From: Prorocentrum cordatum
Taxonomy: Eukaryota > Sar > Dinophyceae > Prorocentrales > Prorocentraceae
Reading direction: 5' to 3'
Length of the DNA: 38,500 nucleotides
Assembly (NCBI GenBank): GCA_963575745.1
Contig: CAUYUJ010017985.1
Coordinates: forward strand, 98,612-137,111
Shown: one piece after another, positions 11,271 through 19,220 of the stretch
Layout of the letters: each line of letters begins with the position of its first letter
Position numbering within the stretch: position 1 is the stretch's first letter
Position numbers and translations under genes: made by a program
The notes under the pieces: model-generated
Told to the model about the DNA's origin: nothing
The model's input: only the letters and a program-made list of their open reading frames with translations
Databases searched by the model: none

Positions 11271-11404
11271 CGTCGTCGCAGCTACCCCCTGCAGGGCTCG
11301 TCGACGTCCTCGTCGTCGTCGTCCTGCCTGTTGACGCCGCCGCCCCTCGCCGTCCTCCCCGCCGTGATCGATCGTCCTCGTCCTCGTCGTCCTCGTCCTC
11401 GTCG

Positions 11405-11491
11405 TCCTCCTCCTCCTCACACCCCACCCCTCCTCCTCCCCCTCCCCCTCCTCCTCCTCCTCCTCCTCCTCCTCCTCCTCCTCCTCCTCCT
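11405..11491 (+). repeat. (CTC)n tract immediately 5' of spliced-leader relic 1
   Basis: Nearly uninterrupted CTC triplets end exactly where the spliced-leader relic begins. The same arrangement occurs at 12786-12838 before relic 2. Confidence 0.95.
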
Positions 11492-11512
11492 CCGTAGCCA
11501 TTTTGGCTCATG
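11492..11512 (+). other. Dinoflagellate spliced-leader (DinoSL) relic 1
   Basis: The sequence contains CGTAGCCATTTTGGCTCA and matches the conserved 3' 21 nt of DinoSL at 20 of 21 positions (T for A next to the last base). DinoSL is added by trans-splicing to the 5' end of dinoflagellate nuclear mRNAs. Genomic copies in front of coding DNA are known as relics left when mRNAs are reverse transcribed and reinserted. There is no GT donor after it, so this is not a working SL RNA gene. The near-perfect match suggests a fairly recent event or a conserved role. Confidence 0.9.
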
Positions 11513-11588
11513 CCTGTCCCCCGCTTTCCGCAGCCCTTTCGCCGATGTTCCGTGCCTCGGCGGCGGCGGCTCCGGAAGCTGGCACGAC

Positions 11589-11975
11589 ATGAGGATGGCT
11601 ACGGGAGAGGCGGTCCTGCGCGGCGCGGCGGGCGCCCGTGTGGCGGCAGACCGCCTCGTGTCTCGGCTCAGCCGCGAGCTGGCCGAGGCAAAGCAGCGGT
11701 GCGCGGCCCTGGAAGCGGAGCTGGCGGCGCGTGCGGGCTCCGGATCCACGGTGGCCGCCGAGGTGGAGCGCCGTGAGGCGATTGCTCGACCGGCGTTGGT
11801 CGCACGACTTCAGGGCTGCAGTGTACCCCATGGAGCTCGCCTACGCAGGAACGTGGCGCTGCATTCGCTGGAGTGCCCGCCCGCCTTGGCGCCGCTGGCG
11901 AGCTGGCGGCGGGGCGCAGCGCGGGCAGCGGCTCGGCTCGACGGACGTCGTCACTCAGCCGTCCCTTCGAGCTGA
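11589..11975 (+). CDS. Putative SL-tagged retrogene or first exon, coiled-coil protein of unknown function
   Basis: The frame starts at an ATG 77 bp after the spliced-leader relic; a second ATG follows two codons later. The first 55 residues look coding: an Ala/Arg/Leu/Glu-rich stretch with heptad-like spacing (RLSRELAEAKQRCAALEAEL) that should form a coiled coil. After about residue 65 the composition drifts to Arg/Ala and the coding look fades, so the true gene may be spliced, frameshifted or truncated after TVAAEVERREA. The frame closes with TGA at 11973-11975. Another ATG inside the relic itself (11510) opens an Arg-rich frame that looks less like protein. The segment lies between two (CTC)n tracts, which fits an inserted cDNA. 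I recognise no family. Confidence 0.4.
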   Translation: MRMATGEAVLRGAAGARVAADRLVSRLSRELAEAKQRCAALEAELAARAGSGSTVAAEVERREAIARPALVARLQGCSVPHGARLRRNVALHSLECPPALAPLASWRRGAARAAARLDGRRHSAVPSS

Positions 11976-12099
11976 CGCCCCGCCTTTCTACCCTGGTTTG
12001 GGCCGCTGGGAGGTCCTCCCCCCGCCGACGGCGCTAGGCTGGCTCTGCACATGCGGCGCGACCCTCTTCGGCGACTCCGCCGCGGGCTCCCCTTCTTAC

Positions 12100-12366
12100 C
12101 ACGAAGACGGCCAAGATGATGGTTTCGCCGAGCTTGCTGAGCGCGGTGACGTGCATCTTCACCGTCGTCTGGTTGATATTCCCCTCGACGTTCGTGCATC
12201 CTGCGTCCCTGATCTTGGTGTACGCCCTGGTCTTGTACGTGGTGCTGAGTGGTGGCAGGCCCGTCAAGCCATTGCCAACACATGGCTTGTCCAAGATGCA
12301 GGCGATGATCGAGGAGCAGCTGCGCCTCGTCGTGATTCCGAGCCCGCCGTGGAGATCGTCGGCGAG
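12100..12366 (-). CDS. Candidate 267-bp internal exon on the minus strand (unknown protein)
   Basis: On the minus strand a clean acceptor (CTGATCACCCCTCAG, ending next to 12366) and a strong donor (GTAAGAAG, from 12099 downwards) bracket 89 open codons in phase 0 at both ends. Codons are strongly G/C-ending (AAG, ATC, AAC, ACC, CTC). The peptide includes CVGNGLTGLPPLSTTY, TKIRDAGCTNVEGNINQ and ALSKLGETIILAVFV; I do not recognise it. A competing plus-strand reading (ATG at 12116 to TGA at 12370, 84 aa) has two hydrophobic segments (LLSAVTCIFTVVWLIFPS and LILVYALVLYVVL) and could be a membrane-protein piece. Only one is likely real. No partner exons were identified, and a minus-strand exon conflicts with the idea that 11492-12788 is a processed cDNA in plus orientation. 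Confidence 0.35.
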
Positions 12367-12785
12367 CTGAGGGGTGATCAGGCTGCAGCTGTTGCAGGAT
12401 GGGAGTTCAGCACTGCAAGGGCGCGGCTCCTCCGCGACGCCGACGCCCTGAGATGTCCCACACCACGTTCTGCAGTCGCCACGGGGCCGCCCATCGACTG
12501 GAGCGCCATCGCGGCCCCCTCCGAGGCGGCCGTGGCCGCGCAGACAGCACCAGCGGAGGCGTCGGCCGATTGCAACCAGAGTTGAATAGTGATCTGCGCT
12601 ACGTGAGTGCGTCAGACGCCGCGGTGTGCTGGGAGATTTTTCGCCTTCGTCGAGGCGTCCTCGTTGGCCTTCGCGGAGGCGGTCCTCTTCGAGCGCAGCG
12701 CGGTCGGGGGGTCCTGGGGTCCTCAGGTGGACTCCAGGCCCCCCGCGGTCCCAAAAATCGACTACGTCGAATCGCTCGCAGCTCG

Positions 12786-12838
12786 CAGCTCCTCCTCCTC
12801 CTCCTCCTCCTCCTCCTCCTCCTCCTCCTCCTCCTCCT
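12786..12838 (+). repeat. (CTC)n tract at the 5' end of the LINE
   Basis: CTC triplets run directly into spliced-leader relic 2. A tract of the same orientation resumes at 19241, straight after the LINE tail, so the LINE appears to lie inside a (CTC)n array. Confidence 0.9.
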
Positions 12839-12858
12839 CCTAGCCGTTCTGGCCCAGG
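12839..12858 (+). other. Diverged spliced-leader relic 2 at the LINE 5' end
   Basis: CCTAGCCGTTCTGGCCCAGG aligns with the end of DinoSL with one missing G and four substitutions, mostly transitions (A to G, T to C). On its own this would be a weak match. It carries weight because it sits at the same place as relic 1, immediately after a (CTC)n tract, and 113 bp upstream of the LINE ORF1 start. It implies that the LINE transcript was trans-spliced before reverse transcription. Confidence 0.6.
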
Positions 12859-12971
12859 TGTTTGGGCTTGCTGCAGCTGTCTTCAGAACGGCGCCGCTGC
12901 AGCGAGCCAACTTGGCTTACCGTGAGTCGCTCCAAGGGAGCGCAGAGTTTCACAACGAGGAAGGTGCAGCG

Positions 12972-14111
12972 ATGGCGCCCGAGCCGCCGCCCTCACCCAC
13001 GGTGCTCCGTGGGCCGCGGCGGCCCTTTTGGGTGTGCGGGAGGTGCTCAACTGCGGCGAACTGGGCATCTCGCATTCGTTGTCAGTGTGGGAATGAGGCG
13101 CCGTTTCGGATCAGGAACGAGGCCTGGAAGGCCCACAAGGCGGCGACCGCTGCCTTGCCTGCTGGTCAGTCGGGGGCGCCTCCTACGAAGAGCAAAGACA
13201 AGGATGACACCAGCAAGAGGCTCGCGGAGATGGAGAAGCTCATCAGGTCGTTCTGCAGCAAGGGGGAGCCGCCGCCTGCTGCCAGCCCGACAGTTGCTCC
13301 GTGGGCCCAGGGTTCCAAGCCGTCGTCGGACATGGGCCCGCTGCTCGAGTCTGATGATGAGAAGGTCAAGCGCGATAAGCTCACTGCGCTGCTGGGGCAG
13401 TACGAGACGGTGCTCAAGAGTCTTCCTGGGCCCGACGAAAACCCCATCCGTGCTGCGACGATCGAGAAGATCAAGAGCATCAGGGAGCAGCAGAAGGCGC
13501 TGCGCACGCCTGCGATTGCGCATCGCAGGACGGCCCAGGACTTGCACAAGGCCCGCTTGGCCCGTGCAAAGATGGAGGCCGAGATCGCGGAGAAGACCTC
13601 GCAGATGCAGAAGCTGCAAGAGTCGATTGACGAGCGCAGGCTGCAGTTGGAGGCGAAGAAGCTCGAGATCGACAAGCTCGACGAGGAGTACAAGCGGACG
13701 GCTGCTCTCATTGCGCAGTCGGACGGGGAGCCGAAGCCGTCGGTCACGTTCAAGCTGGAGATCAAGCCGGAGGAGACACAGGATCCTGATGTTCAGGCAT
13801 TCCTCGGGTCGGATAAGTGGGAGATACTCAAGCCGATCATCCTCGCGAAGATCGGGCGGCCCTCGCAAGGGGGGCCCGACCATCCTCCTGCTGCTGCTGA
13901 GCCTCCTGGGGGCGATGTGGCCGCGGGGGATGACGACATCGACATGGGGCAGCTCAACGGGGGCGACTTCGAAGCTCGAGCGGAGGCGTTCCGAGCCGCG
14001 GCGGAGGCCCTGCGAGCTGCTGAAGGTGCTGAAGCCCAGGCTGACGCCAAGCGGCAGCTACTGCAAGCCCAGGAGGCCCTCGGGGTCAAGCGCCGCAGGC
14101 AGGGGCTTTAG
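12972..14111 (+). CDS. LINE ORF1: zinc-finger and coiled-coil nucleic-acid-binding protein, 379 aa
   Basis: ORF1 proteins of LINEs bind the element RNA and act as chaperones in the ribonucleoprotein. I chose the ATG at 12972 because upstream codons encode the (CTC)n run and leader. Residues 20-40 form a RanBP2-like finger: W20, C22-x2-C25, N30-W31, C37-x-C39-G40; the last pair is CxC instead of the usual Cx2C. Residues about 75-260 are charged and helical, with a long coiled coil (KMEAEIAEKTSQMQKLQESI, then LQLEAKKLEIDKLDEEYKR). The C-terminus is an Ala-rich helix ending KRRRQGL, basic and possibly RNA-binding or nuclear. The frame ends CTT TAG at 14106-14111, while the +1 frame carrying ORF2 is open across the whole of ORF1. 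Confidence 0.85.
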   Translation: MAPEPPPSPTVLRGPRRPFWVCGRCSTAANWASRIRCQCGNEAPFRIRNEAWKAHKAATAALPAGQSGAPPTKSKDKDDTSKRLAEMEKLIRSFCSKGEPPPAASPTVAPWAQGSKPSSDMGPLLESDDEKVKRDKLTALLGQYETVLKSLPGPDENPIRAATIEKIKSIREQQKALRTPAIAHRRTAQDLHKARLARAKMEAEIAEKTSQMQKLQESIDERRLQLEAKKLEIDKLDEEYKRTAALIAQSDGEPKPSVTFKLEIKPEETQDPDVQAFLGSDKWEILKPIILAKIGRPSQGGPDHPPAAAEPPGGDVAAGDDDIDMGQLNGGDFEARAEAFRAAAEALRAAEGAEAQADAKRQLLQAQEALGVKRRRQGL

Positions 14112-14112
14112 C
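14106..14112 (+). promoter_or_regulatory. Possible +1 recoding site between ORF1 and ORF2 (CUU UAG C)
   Basis: ORF1 ends CTT TAG C. If the Leu tRNA on CUU slips to UUU, decoding continues AGC AAG in the ORF2 frame. The bacterial release-factor-2 gene uses CUU UGA C for the same kind of shift, and Euplotes shifts +1 at stop codons. Reinitiation or mutation are alternatives. I did not fold the downstream RNA. Confidence 0.45.
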
Positions 14113-17100
14113 AAGGCGGCAAGGCCACAGCGTGAGCAGCAGCTGTGGAGGCTGTGGACTGTCAACTCGAGCGCCTGGAGCTCTTTCCAGGGCTGCTTGG
14201 ACTGGCAGAGGAGTTGGGGGGACAGCGCTCGGCCCCATGTGTGTTTTGGACAGGAACATCGGTTGAAAGATCTCACCAAAGTTCATAGTGCGGCAGGCTG
14301 GCTCCGTGTTCGCGGCTATCACGGGGCTTTCGGCAGGGCGAAGTCCACGGGACAGCTTGCCACGGAGTCGCCAGGGGGAGTTCTGACGGCAGTCGCGTCC
14401 CACATTGCTTTCGCAGGATTGAGCCTCAAGCATCTCGGCGTGCAGTCTGGCTATTTCTCGAGGCTGAAGCTGATTCGGGCCAACATGGCCTTCCCCCATG
14501 GCCTGCTGCTGGGCTCGGTCTACGGTTTCGTGGACGCATCCGACAAGGTGTTCACGTGGGATATGCTGGAGGATTTTGGAGTGTTCCTGCGTCGGTCCAG
14601 GTCACCGTGGATTCTCGCAGGGGGCTTCAACTTGCCGCCAGAGGATATCAAGCTGTGCAAGTGGGTAGAGCTCCTCAAAGGCACGATCGTGGCCCCAAGT
14701 GGTCCGACTTGCTTTGCGTCCAAGTCAGGGTCCACGATCGACTACTTCATCGTAAGTCAGGGGCTGGTCAACTTTGTCAGCGATGTTCGCACGGTATACG
14801 GTACCCCTTCGTCGCCTCACGTCGCTGTTGCCATGCAGCTCAAGGGCCCAACTCTGAACATACCGCTGCATGTTCGCAGGACATGGAAGCCCTTCCCCAC
14901 TTCCCAGCGGACGGGGCCTGTGCGGAAGCCTGCCGAGCACTGCTGGTCCTGGCCCGCAGGGGTGCTCGCAGGTGTTCGGCTGGAAGATGCGTGGTGCCAG
15001 TGGCTGAGCAACATGGAGCTGGAGCTGCGCAACCAGTTCGACATCGTCGGTGCTGGGCAGAGAGGCTTCGTCGGCCGAGCCGACGGGTTCGAGCGGCGGC
15101 AGGTGCCTCTCGCCGTGTCGATGGAAAAGGCGGCGCTGTCTGGCAGTGGGGCCCAGATGCGAGCCTGGAGGTCGCTGGATGCTATTCTATCCAGGTTCCA
15201 GGCGCTCCAGGACGACACCGTTGGTGCCAGCGATGAAGCAGCTGTTCAGCCGTCCTCCACGTGCTCAGGTGGGGCCTGCGATCGGCGTGAGGAGCGCGCG
15301 GGGGAGTGGCCAGCGGCGCCCAGCGTTTCTGGGCTCAGCACCGAGGGTCCGTCGCTTTCCCTGGGTTCCATGGGCTTTGTCCTGCCTGACTACACGTCGC
15401 CGTACTCGGGGCCGACGCCGCTGGCTGGTGCTGAGGTCCAATCGTCGACAGACCTGGCCCCTGCAGACCCCCTGGGCCGTGAAGGTGGCCAAGGCATTAA
15501 ACCAGGGGAGCGTCTCAGGGGCCAGGTCGGATGGCAGCATGGTCGCAAGGGACGTGCCCGAGGCGATACCCGTCTTCGCCTGCTGGAGGAGCTGGACCAC
15601 CTCGACTTGTCGACGCTGACGGGGGCCAAGATCGTGGAGTTCGACCTGCACTCGCTGCGCAGCGTTGCGGAAGCGGGCGGGGAGGACCTGGCCACCCTAG
15701 CGACCAACGTCCACCAAGCGGCGCTGGAGGCGTCCCAGGCGGCGGCAAAGGTGCAGCTGCAGGAGTGGAGAGAGTGGGCCCAGTCCGCGGTGAAAGCTGG
15801 TGGCCGTCGTGCTCACAGGTACCTGAAGGACTTGCCGCAGGTGAAAGGGCCAGTGGCTCCTGAGGGCTGGGCGCTGCAAGGGGATGCGGCTGTGCAGGCA
15901 ATGCACATGGATTGGTTGCAGTACTGGGGAGACGCCAAGGAGAGCATCTCACAGATCCAGGCAGCAGTCGCGCAGAAAGATGAGCTGCCCAGGCCGTCAG
16001 CTGAGCGAGTTCGCGCGGTGTGCCGCTCCTTCCCCCACCAGGTGGGCTGCGGGGTGGACTGCGTGAACCCGCGCTCCTTCGACCTGCTCGACGACGACTT
16101 CATGGAGAGGCTAGTGGACCTCATGGAGCTGCGGGAGGCCGACCCGCAGCTCTCGGGCAGACGGCCGGCTCTGATGGTCTTCCTGGGCAAACCTGACGGC
16201 TCGGGTGCAAGGCCGATCGCCCTCATCTGCTCCATCCTGAGGGTCTGGGGCAAGGTGCGGCGAGAGGAGGCCAAGCTCTGGGAGGACCAACACGCTGCTG
16301 GTGTCTTCTGGGGAGTGCGAGATCGAGAATGCGATAGAGCTGGCTGGGTGCACCAGACAATGGCGCACTTTGCGCGCAGCAGGGGCATGCAGTCAGCCAC
16401 CTTGGCCACGGACTTAGATAAGTTTTGCGAGCGTATATGTCACGCAGTTTTGTTCGCAGAGGCGGAGGCGGTGAAGTTCTCGACCAGGCTCTGTAGAGCG
16501 GCATGCTCGCTTTACTCGGGGCCGCGTGCGGTGTCCTTCAGCGGCTGCGTCTCCGAGGTCTTCCACGCCTCAGGCACGGTGCTAGCGGGCTGCTCGCTCG
16601 CGACGTGCCTGGCGAGAGTCCTGCTGTTTCGCCTGCTCACCACGGTCGAGAGCGAGCACCCGACGTCGATGGTGAGGAATGTGATAGACGACATCAGCGC
16701 GCAGTCCGTCGGCACGAGCCTCCACGTCGTCAGGGAGCTGGGCGGCGTCGGGAGCAAGCTGATCGATGGCTTGCGCAGGCTGCGTCTTGTGCTGTCGGAG
16801 AAAAAATCACAGGTTCTTGCTTCATCGAAAGGGGTTGCTGAGGGACTGGCCAGTGCGTGGAAGGCGTCTTTCAAGAAGAAGGCTGTGATTAGGAGTCTGG
16901 GGGCCGATTGGCAAGTGAGCTCTTCTAGGTTGGCCCCCATAGCCTCCAACAGGGTCAAGACTTGCATGCGTAGGTCGTCGCGCCTCCGCTCTCTGAGGCG
17001 CGCTGGGGCCTATGTGGGGCACATCCAGAGAGCGGGCCCTCAGGCCTCGGCCTTGTGGGGGGCCTCGGTGAGAGGGCTTCCTTGGTCTCAGTTAAAAAGG

Positions 17101-17175
17101 ATCCGCACGCAGGCCCTCTTGTCTCTGGCTCCTGCGAAGCAGGGGGCGTCTGTGGGTTTAACTCCGCACGTTTAA
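14107..17175 (+). CDS. LINE ORF2a: AP-endonuclease-like domain and reverse transcriptase
   Basis: This frame lies +1 to ORF1 and has no ATG near its start; continuous homology begins right after the ORF1 stop (LWTVNSSAWSS). Numbering from 14107, residues about 8-245 form an endonuclease/exonuclease/phosphatase domain that would nick the target: FGQEHRL (catalytic E), GGVLTAVASH, the GSVYGF strand, STIDYF and SPHVAV. The usual GDFN reads GGFN at about 14620, losing a metal-binding Asp, and SDH reads SPH. The reverse transcriptase lies at about 16150-16950: LGKPDGSGARPIAL, TDLDKF (Asp769), VLAGCSLAT, VIDDIS (Asp861, Asp862), LSEKKSQVLAS and IRSLGADW; all three catalytic Asp are present. The frame ends GTT TAA at 17170-17175. 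The longer frame reaching back to 12862 is the shadow of ORF1. Confidence 0.9.
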   Translation, partial: FSKAARPQREQQLWRLWTVNSSAWSSFQGCLDWQRSWGDSARPHVCFGQEHRLKDLTKVHSAAGWLRVRGYHGAFGRAKSTGQLATESPGGVLTAVASHIAFAGLSLKHLGVQSGYFSRLKLIRANMAFPHGLLLGSVYGFVDASDKVFTWDMLEDFGVFLRRSRSPWILAGGFNLPPEDIKLCKWVELLKGTIVAPSGPTCFASKSGSTIDYFIVSQGLVNFVSDVRTVYGTPSSPHVAVAMQLKGPTLNIPLHVRRTWKPFPTSQRTGPVRKPAEHCWSWPAGVLAGVRLEDAWCQWLSNMELELRNQFDIVGAGQRGFVGRADGFERRQVPLAVSMEKAALSGSGAQMRAWRSLDAILSRFQALQDDTVGASDEAAVQPSSTCSGGACDRREERAGEWPAAPSVSGLSTEGPSLSLGSMGFVLPDYTSPYSGPTPLAGAEVQSSTDLAPADPLGREGGQGIKPGERLRGQVGWQHGRKGRARGDTRLRLLEELDHLDLSTLTGAKIVEFDLHSLRSVAEAGGEDLATLATNVHQAALEASQAAAKVQLQEWREWAQSAVKAGGRRAHRYLKDLPQVKGPVAPEGWALQGDAAVQAMHMDWLQYWGDAKESISQIQAAVAQKDELPRPSAERVRAVCRSFPHQVGCGVDCVNPRSFDLLDDDFMERLVDLMELREADPQLSGRRPALMVFLGKPDGSGARPIALICSILRVWGKVRREEAKLWEDQHAAGVFWGVRDRECDRAGWVHQTMAHFARSRGMQSATLATDLDKFCERICHAVLFAEAEAVKFSTRLCRAACSLYSGPRAVSFSGCVSEVFHASGTVLAGCSLATCLARVLLFRLLTTVESEHPTSMVRNVIDDISAQSVGTSLHVVRELGGVGSKLIDGLRRLRLVLSEKKSQVLASSKGVAEGLASAWKASFKKKAVIRSLGADWQVSSSRLAPIASNRVKTCMRRSSRLRSLRRAGAYVGHIQRAGPQASALWGASVRGLPWSQLKRIRTQALLSLAPAKQGASVGLTPHV

Positions 17176-17176
17176 G
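17170..17176 (+). promoter_or_regulatory. Possible +1 recoding site between ORF2a and ORF2b (GUU UAA G)
   Basis: The reverse-transcriptase frame stops at TAA (17173-17175). The +1 frame is open only from 17162, so a single shift must occur within about 14 bases, exactly where GTT TAA G lies. The slip would go from GUU to UUU, a poorer re-pairing than at the first site. A one-base insertion mutation is the simple alternative. Confidence 0.35.
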
Positions 17177-17188
17177 CAGGGTAGGACC

Positions 17189-18475
17189 ATGGATCCCGTT
17201 CCGTTGTATTTCAAGCAGGTTGTGTTCGAGTGGGCTCGGGCTGTCTGGGACGGACTCCCCAGCATAACGATCCTACAGGCGGTTTTTGAGGATGCCGTTC
17301 GATCGCTTGCCACCGCCAGTCGCCCGTGGTCGAGGGCGACGTCCCCTGCTCACGTGTTTGTGATTGCTTGTGGGGACCTGGGATGGGAAGCGAGATCGGC
17401 GCGCCTCATAGTTCTTTCGACGGGCGAGCAGATAGACCTGCTCAGGCTCTCGCCGTCGATTGTTGCCACTCTTGCCCAGCAGGCTGCCAGAGAGATGTCG
17501 GATTTTCGTGCCCTGGAGGCTCGTGAGGGTTCGTCGTCGTGGTGTCGGCCGGCGTTTTGGCAGCCTCTGGACTTTTTGTTCGCCAGGAGAAACGATGACT
17601 GGGACAGGACCCATAAGAATTCTCTCAGGGCGGCGGTCTCGGGGACCCACTGGACCCAGGACCGCCTGCAGCGACGCGGCTTGGCGTCGTGCAACCTTTG
17701 CAGGCTGTGCATGGGGGCCCCTGGGACCACGTTCCACCGTAGGTTTGTCTGCGAGGCATGGGCTGCTGATCGCTCCCTCTTCTTGTCGGATGAAGCGTTA
17801 GCTGCAGCCAAGCTAATTCGGCAGCGGGGCGACACTGGGGAGTTTTTTGCTTCGGGCATTTTCCCGTCTCCCAGGGAGCTGGCCCCCCCGCCGCTTGGGT
17901 CCGAAAGGTGCCAGGTCATCTGGATTCGAAGGCCCGAGGATGGCCTGTTGTCTGGCAAACTTTTTACCGACGGCTCGGCCATTTTCCCCTCGGACCCGCT
18001 CCTGAGAAGAGCAGGGTGGGCGGTGATCTCGGTCGATGACACTGGTGCCATGATCTCTGGAGCTTTCGGCCCCGTCCCGTGGGATGTCGCTCCTCTCCAG
18101 CTCGCCAAGGATGGCGAGGATTATGCGTATCAGATGCTCGGCCAGATCGCTTTGGACCCCGAGGGCGTTTGGACTGATTGTGCTGCTACGATTTCCTGTG
18201 CTCGGTCGAGAGTTCGCTCCACGAGTGCCCGTTGTGGCCAGGCTCACATGTGGACCTCTGTGCATGCGGCCTTCGAGGGTGGGCTGGCTGTCCATAAGAC
18301 GAAGGCCCATTGCACGGAGGGCGATGTGGAGCGAGGTGTCACCACTCACTGGGAGCGTAAGGCTAACGCCATAGCCGACGCCCTCGCGAAGCGAGGGGCA
18401 GGTCAGCATCCATCGGTCGAGCAGGCCGCCCGTGAAATCGCTGGTTTAAGACTCTTGGGGCGTGAGTTGGGCTAG
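17189..18475 (+). CDS. LINE ORF2b: zinc knuckle and RNase H domain, 428 aa
   Basis: This is the continuation of the reverse-transcriptase polyprotein; the frame is open from 17162 and the first ATG is at 17189. RNase H removes the RNA strand after cDNA synthesis. Residues 168-188 hold a Cys/His cluster (C168-x2-C171-x2-C174, then HRRFVC), as found after the reverse transcriptase in related LINEs. The RNase H fold occupies about residues 255-405 with the full catalytic set: Asp261 in FTDGS, Glu310 in GEDYAY, Asp330 in WTDCA and Asp397 in IADALAKRGA; spacing is close to that of family I RNases H. A conserved HKTKAHCTE block precedes the last motif. The frame ends at TAG 18473-18475, after which the same frame stays open. 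Confidence 0.88.
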   Translation: MDPVPLYFKQVVFEWARAVWDGLPSITILQAVFEDAVRSLATASRPWSRATSPAHVFVIACGDLGWEARSARLIVLSTGEQIDLLRLSPSIVATLAQQAAREMSDFRALEAREGSSSWCRPAFWQPLDFLFARRNDDWDRTHKNSLRAAVSGTHWTQDRLQRRGLASCNLCRLCMGAPGTTFHRRFVCEAWAADRSLFLSDEALAAAKLIRQRGDTGEFFASGIFPSPRELAPPPLGSERCQVIWIRRPEDGLLSGKLFTDGSAIFPSDPLLRRAGWAVISVDDTGAMISGAFGPVPWDVAPLQLAKDGEDYAYQMLGQIALDPEGVWTDCAATISCARSRVRSTSARCGQAHMWTSVHAAFEGGLAVHKTKAHCTEGDVERGVTTHWERKANAIADALAKRGAGQHPSVEQAAREIAGLRLLGRELG

Positions 18476-18499
18476 TGGGTTGGGCGGCAGGGGCTTCTG

Positions 18500-19168
18500 A
18501 TGCGTGAGAGGGGATGGGTGGACTCGGAGGGCCTGCCTGATCAGCGCCTGGTGCCTGGTTCGGGCCCTCGCCAGGGCCGCCCCCCTGAGCGCCCCATCCC
18601 CCCCGTGTCTGTGCGGTTCAGGGCCGTGCTTTCCGCCACTGCCCAGGCGGGGCCGTGTGACCCTGAGCTCACTATTTTGATGAGGCTGTCTCAGCACAAC
18701 CTGCGTGTCTGCCATGTTTTTGATCAGACGGTGGCCTCCGTTGTATCCGCCCCACGCATCGTGTGCTGTATTTCGTGTGGGGCTTATGAGTGGGGCGGGG
18801 TCAGGGAGCTCGCTGTCCGCGAATGTCACGGTCACAATGCGGGGAAGGGGCTCAAGCAGCAGCGATCGCGGTTGCTCGCGGGTCTCTTCCCCAGGTGGCT
18901 TAGCAAGTACAAAGGCTGGAGGGTGAGCTGTCTCGAGAGGCCCGTCCCTGGAGATCTCCTGGACTTGGCGAGGGCCATTCTCGACCGTCCCCAGGCGCGT
19001 GTGTCGGCGCCAGCCTCCAGAGCCGTTTTCCCCAGGGGACCGCCGTGGCAGGTTCCCATGGGGCGAGGGCCCCTCCTCGCCCGCTTCGGCCTCACGGTGG
19101 ACTCGCTCCCGTTCTGGGAGCTGGAGGCCGCCCGTCGGGGTGCGAGGGAGGATGAGGAGTCGGTTTAA
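18500..19168 (+). CDS. LINE C-terminal Cys-rich domain, 222 aa
   Basis: This is in the same frame as the RNase H ORF, separated by a single TAG (18473-18475) and open from 18476; the first ATG is at 18500. The core, at about residues 85-135, has VCCISCGAYEW with C90-x2-C93, then REC-HG with C109-H110, followed by GKGLKQQRSRLLAGLFP. From memory, this CxxCGxyxw...C.G...GL.QQ...L..G.FP arrangement is a recurrent C-terminal module of dinoflagellate retroelement proteins; a nucleic-acid-binding zinc domain is my inference. The TAG is either a nonsense mutation or a readthrough site (TAG TGG). It ends with TAA at 19166-19168, 52 bp before the (TCTTA)4 tail. Confidence 0.75.
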   Translation: MRERGWVDSEGLPDQRLVPGSGPRQGRPPERPIPPVSVRFRAVLSATAQAGPCDPELTILMRLSQHNLRVCHVFDQTVASVVSAPRIVCCISCGAYEWGGVRELAVRECHGHNAGKGLKQQRSRLLAGLFPRWLSKYKGWRVSCLERPVPGDLLDLARAILDRPQARVSAPASRAVFPRGPPWQVPMGRGPLLARFGLTVDSLPFWELEAARRGAREDEESV

Positions 19169-19220
19169 TTTGTTTCCGTTTTATCCTCGCGGTCGGTTTC
19201 TTGGACGCCGTCCGCCCTCG

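Noticed and set aside
12862-14106. N-terminal 415 codons of the 1437-codon frame that includes ORF2
   Set aside because: It is the +1 shadow of ORF1: Arg/Ser-rich without motif, whereas the ORF1 frame has a zinc finger and coiled coil.
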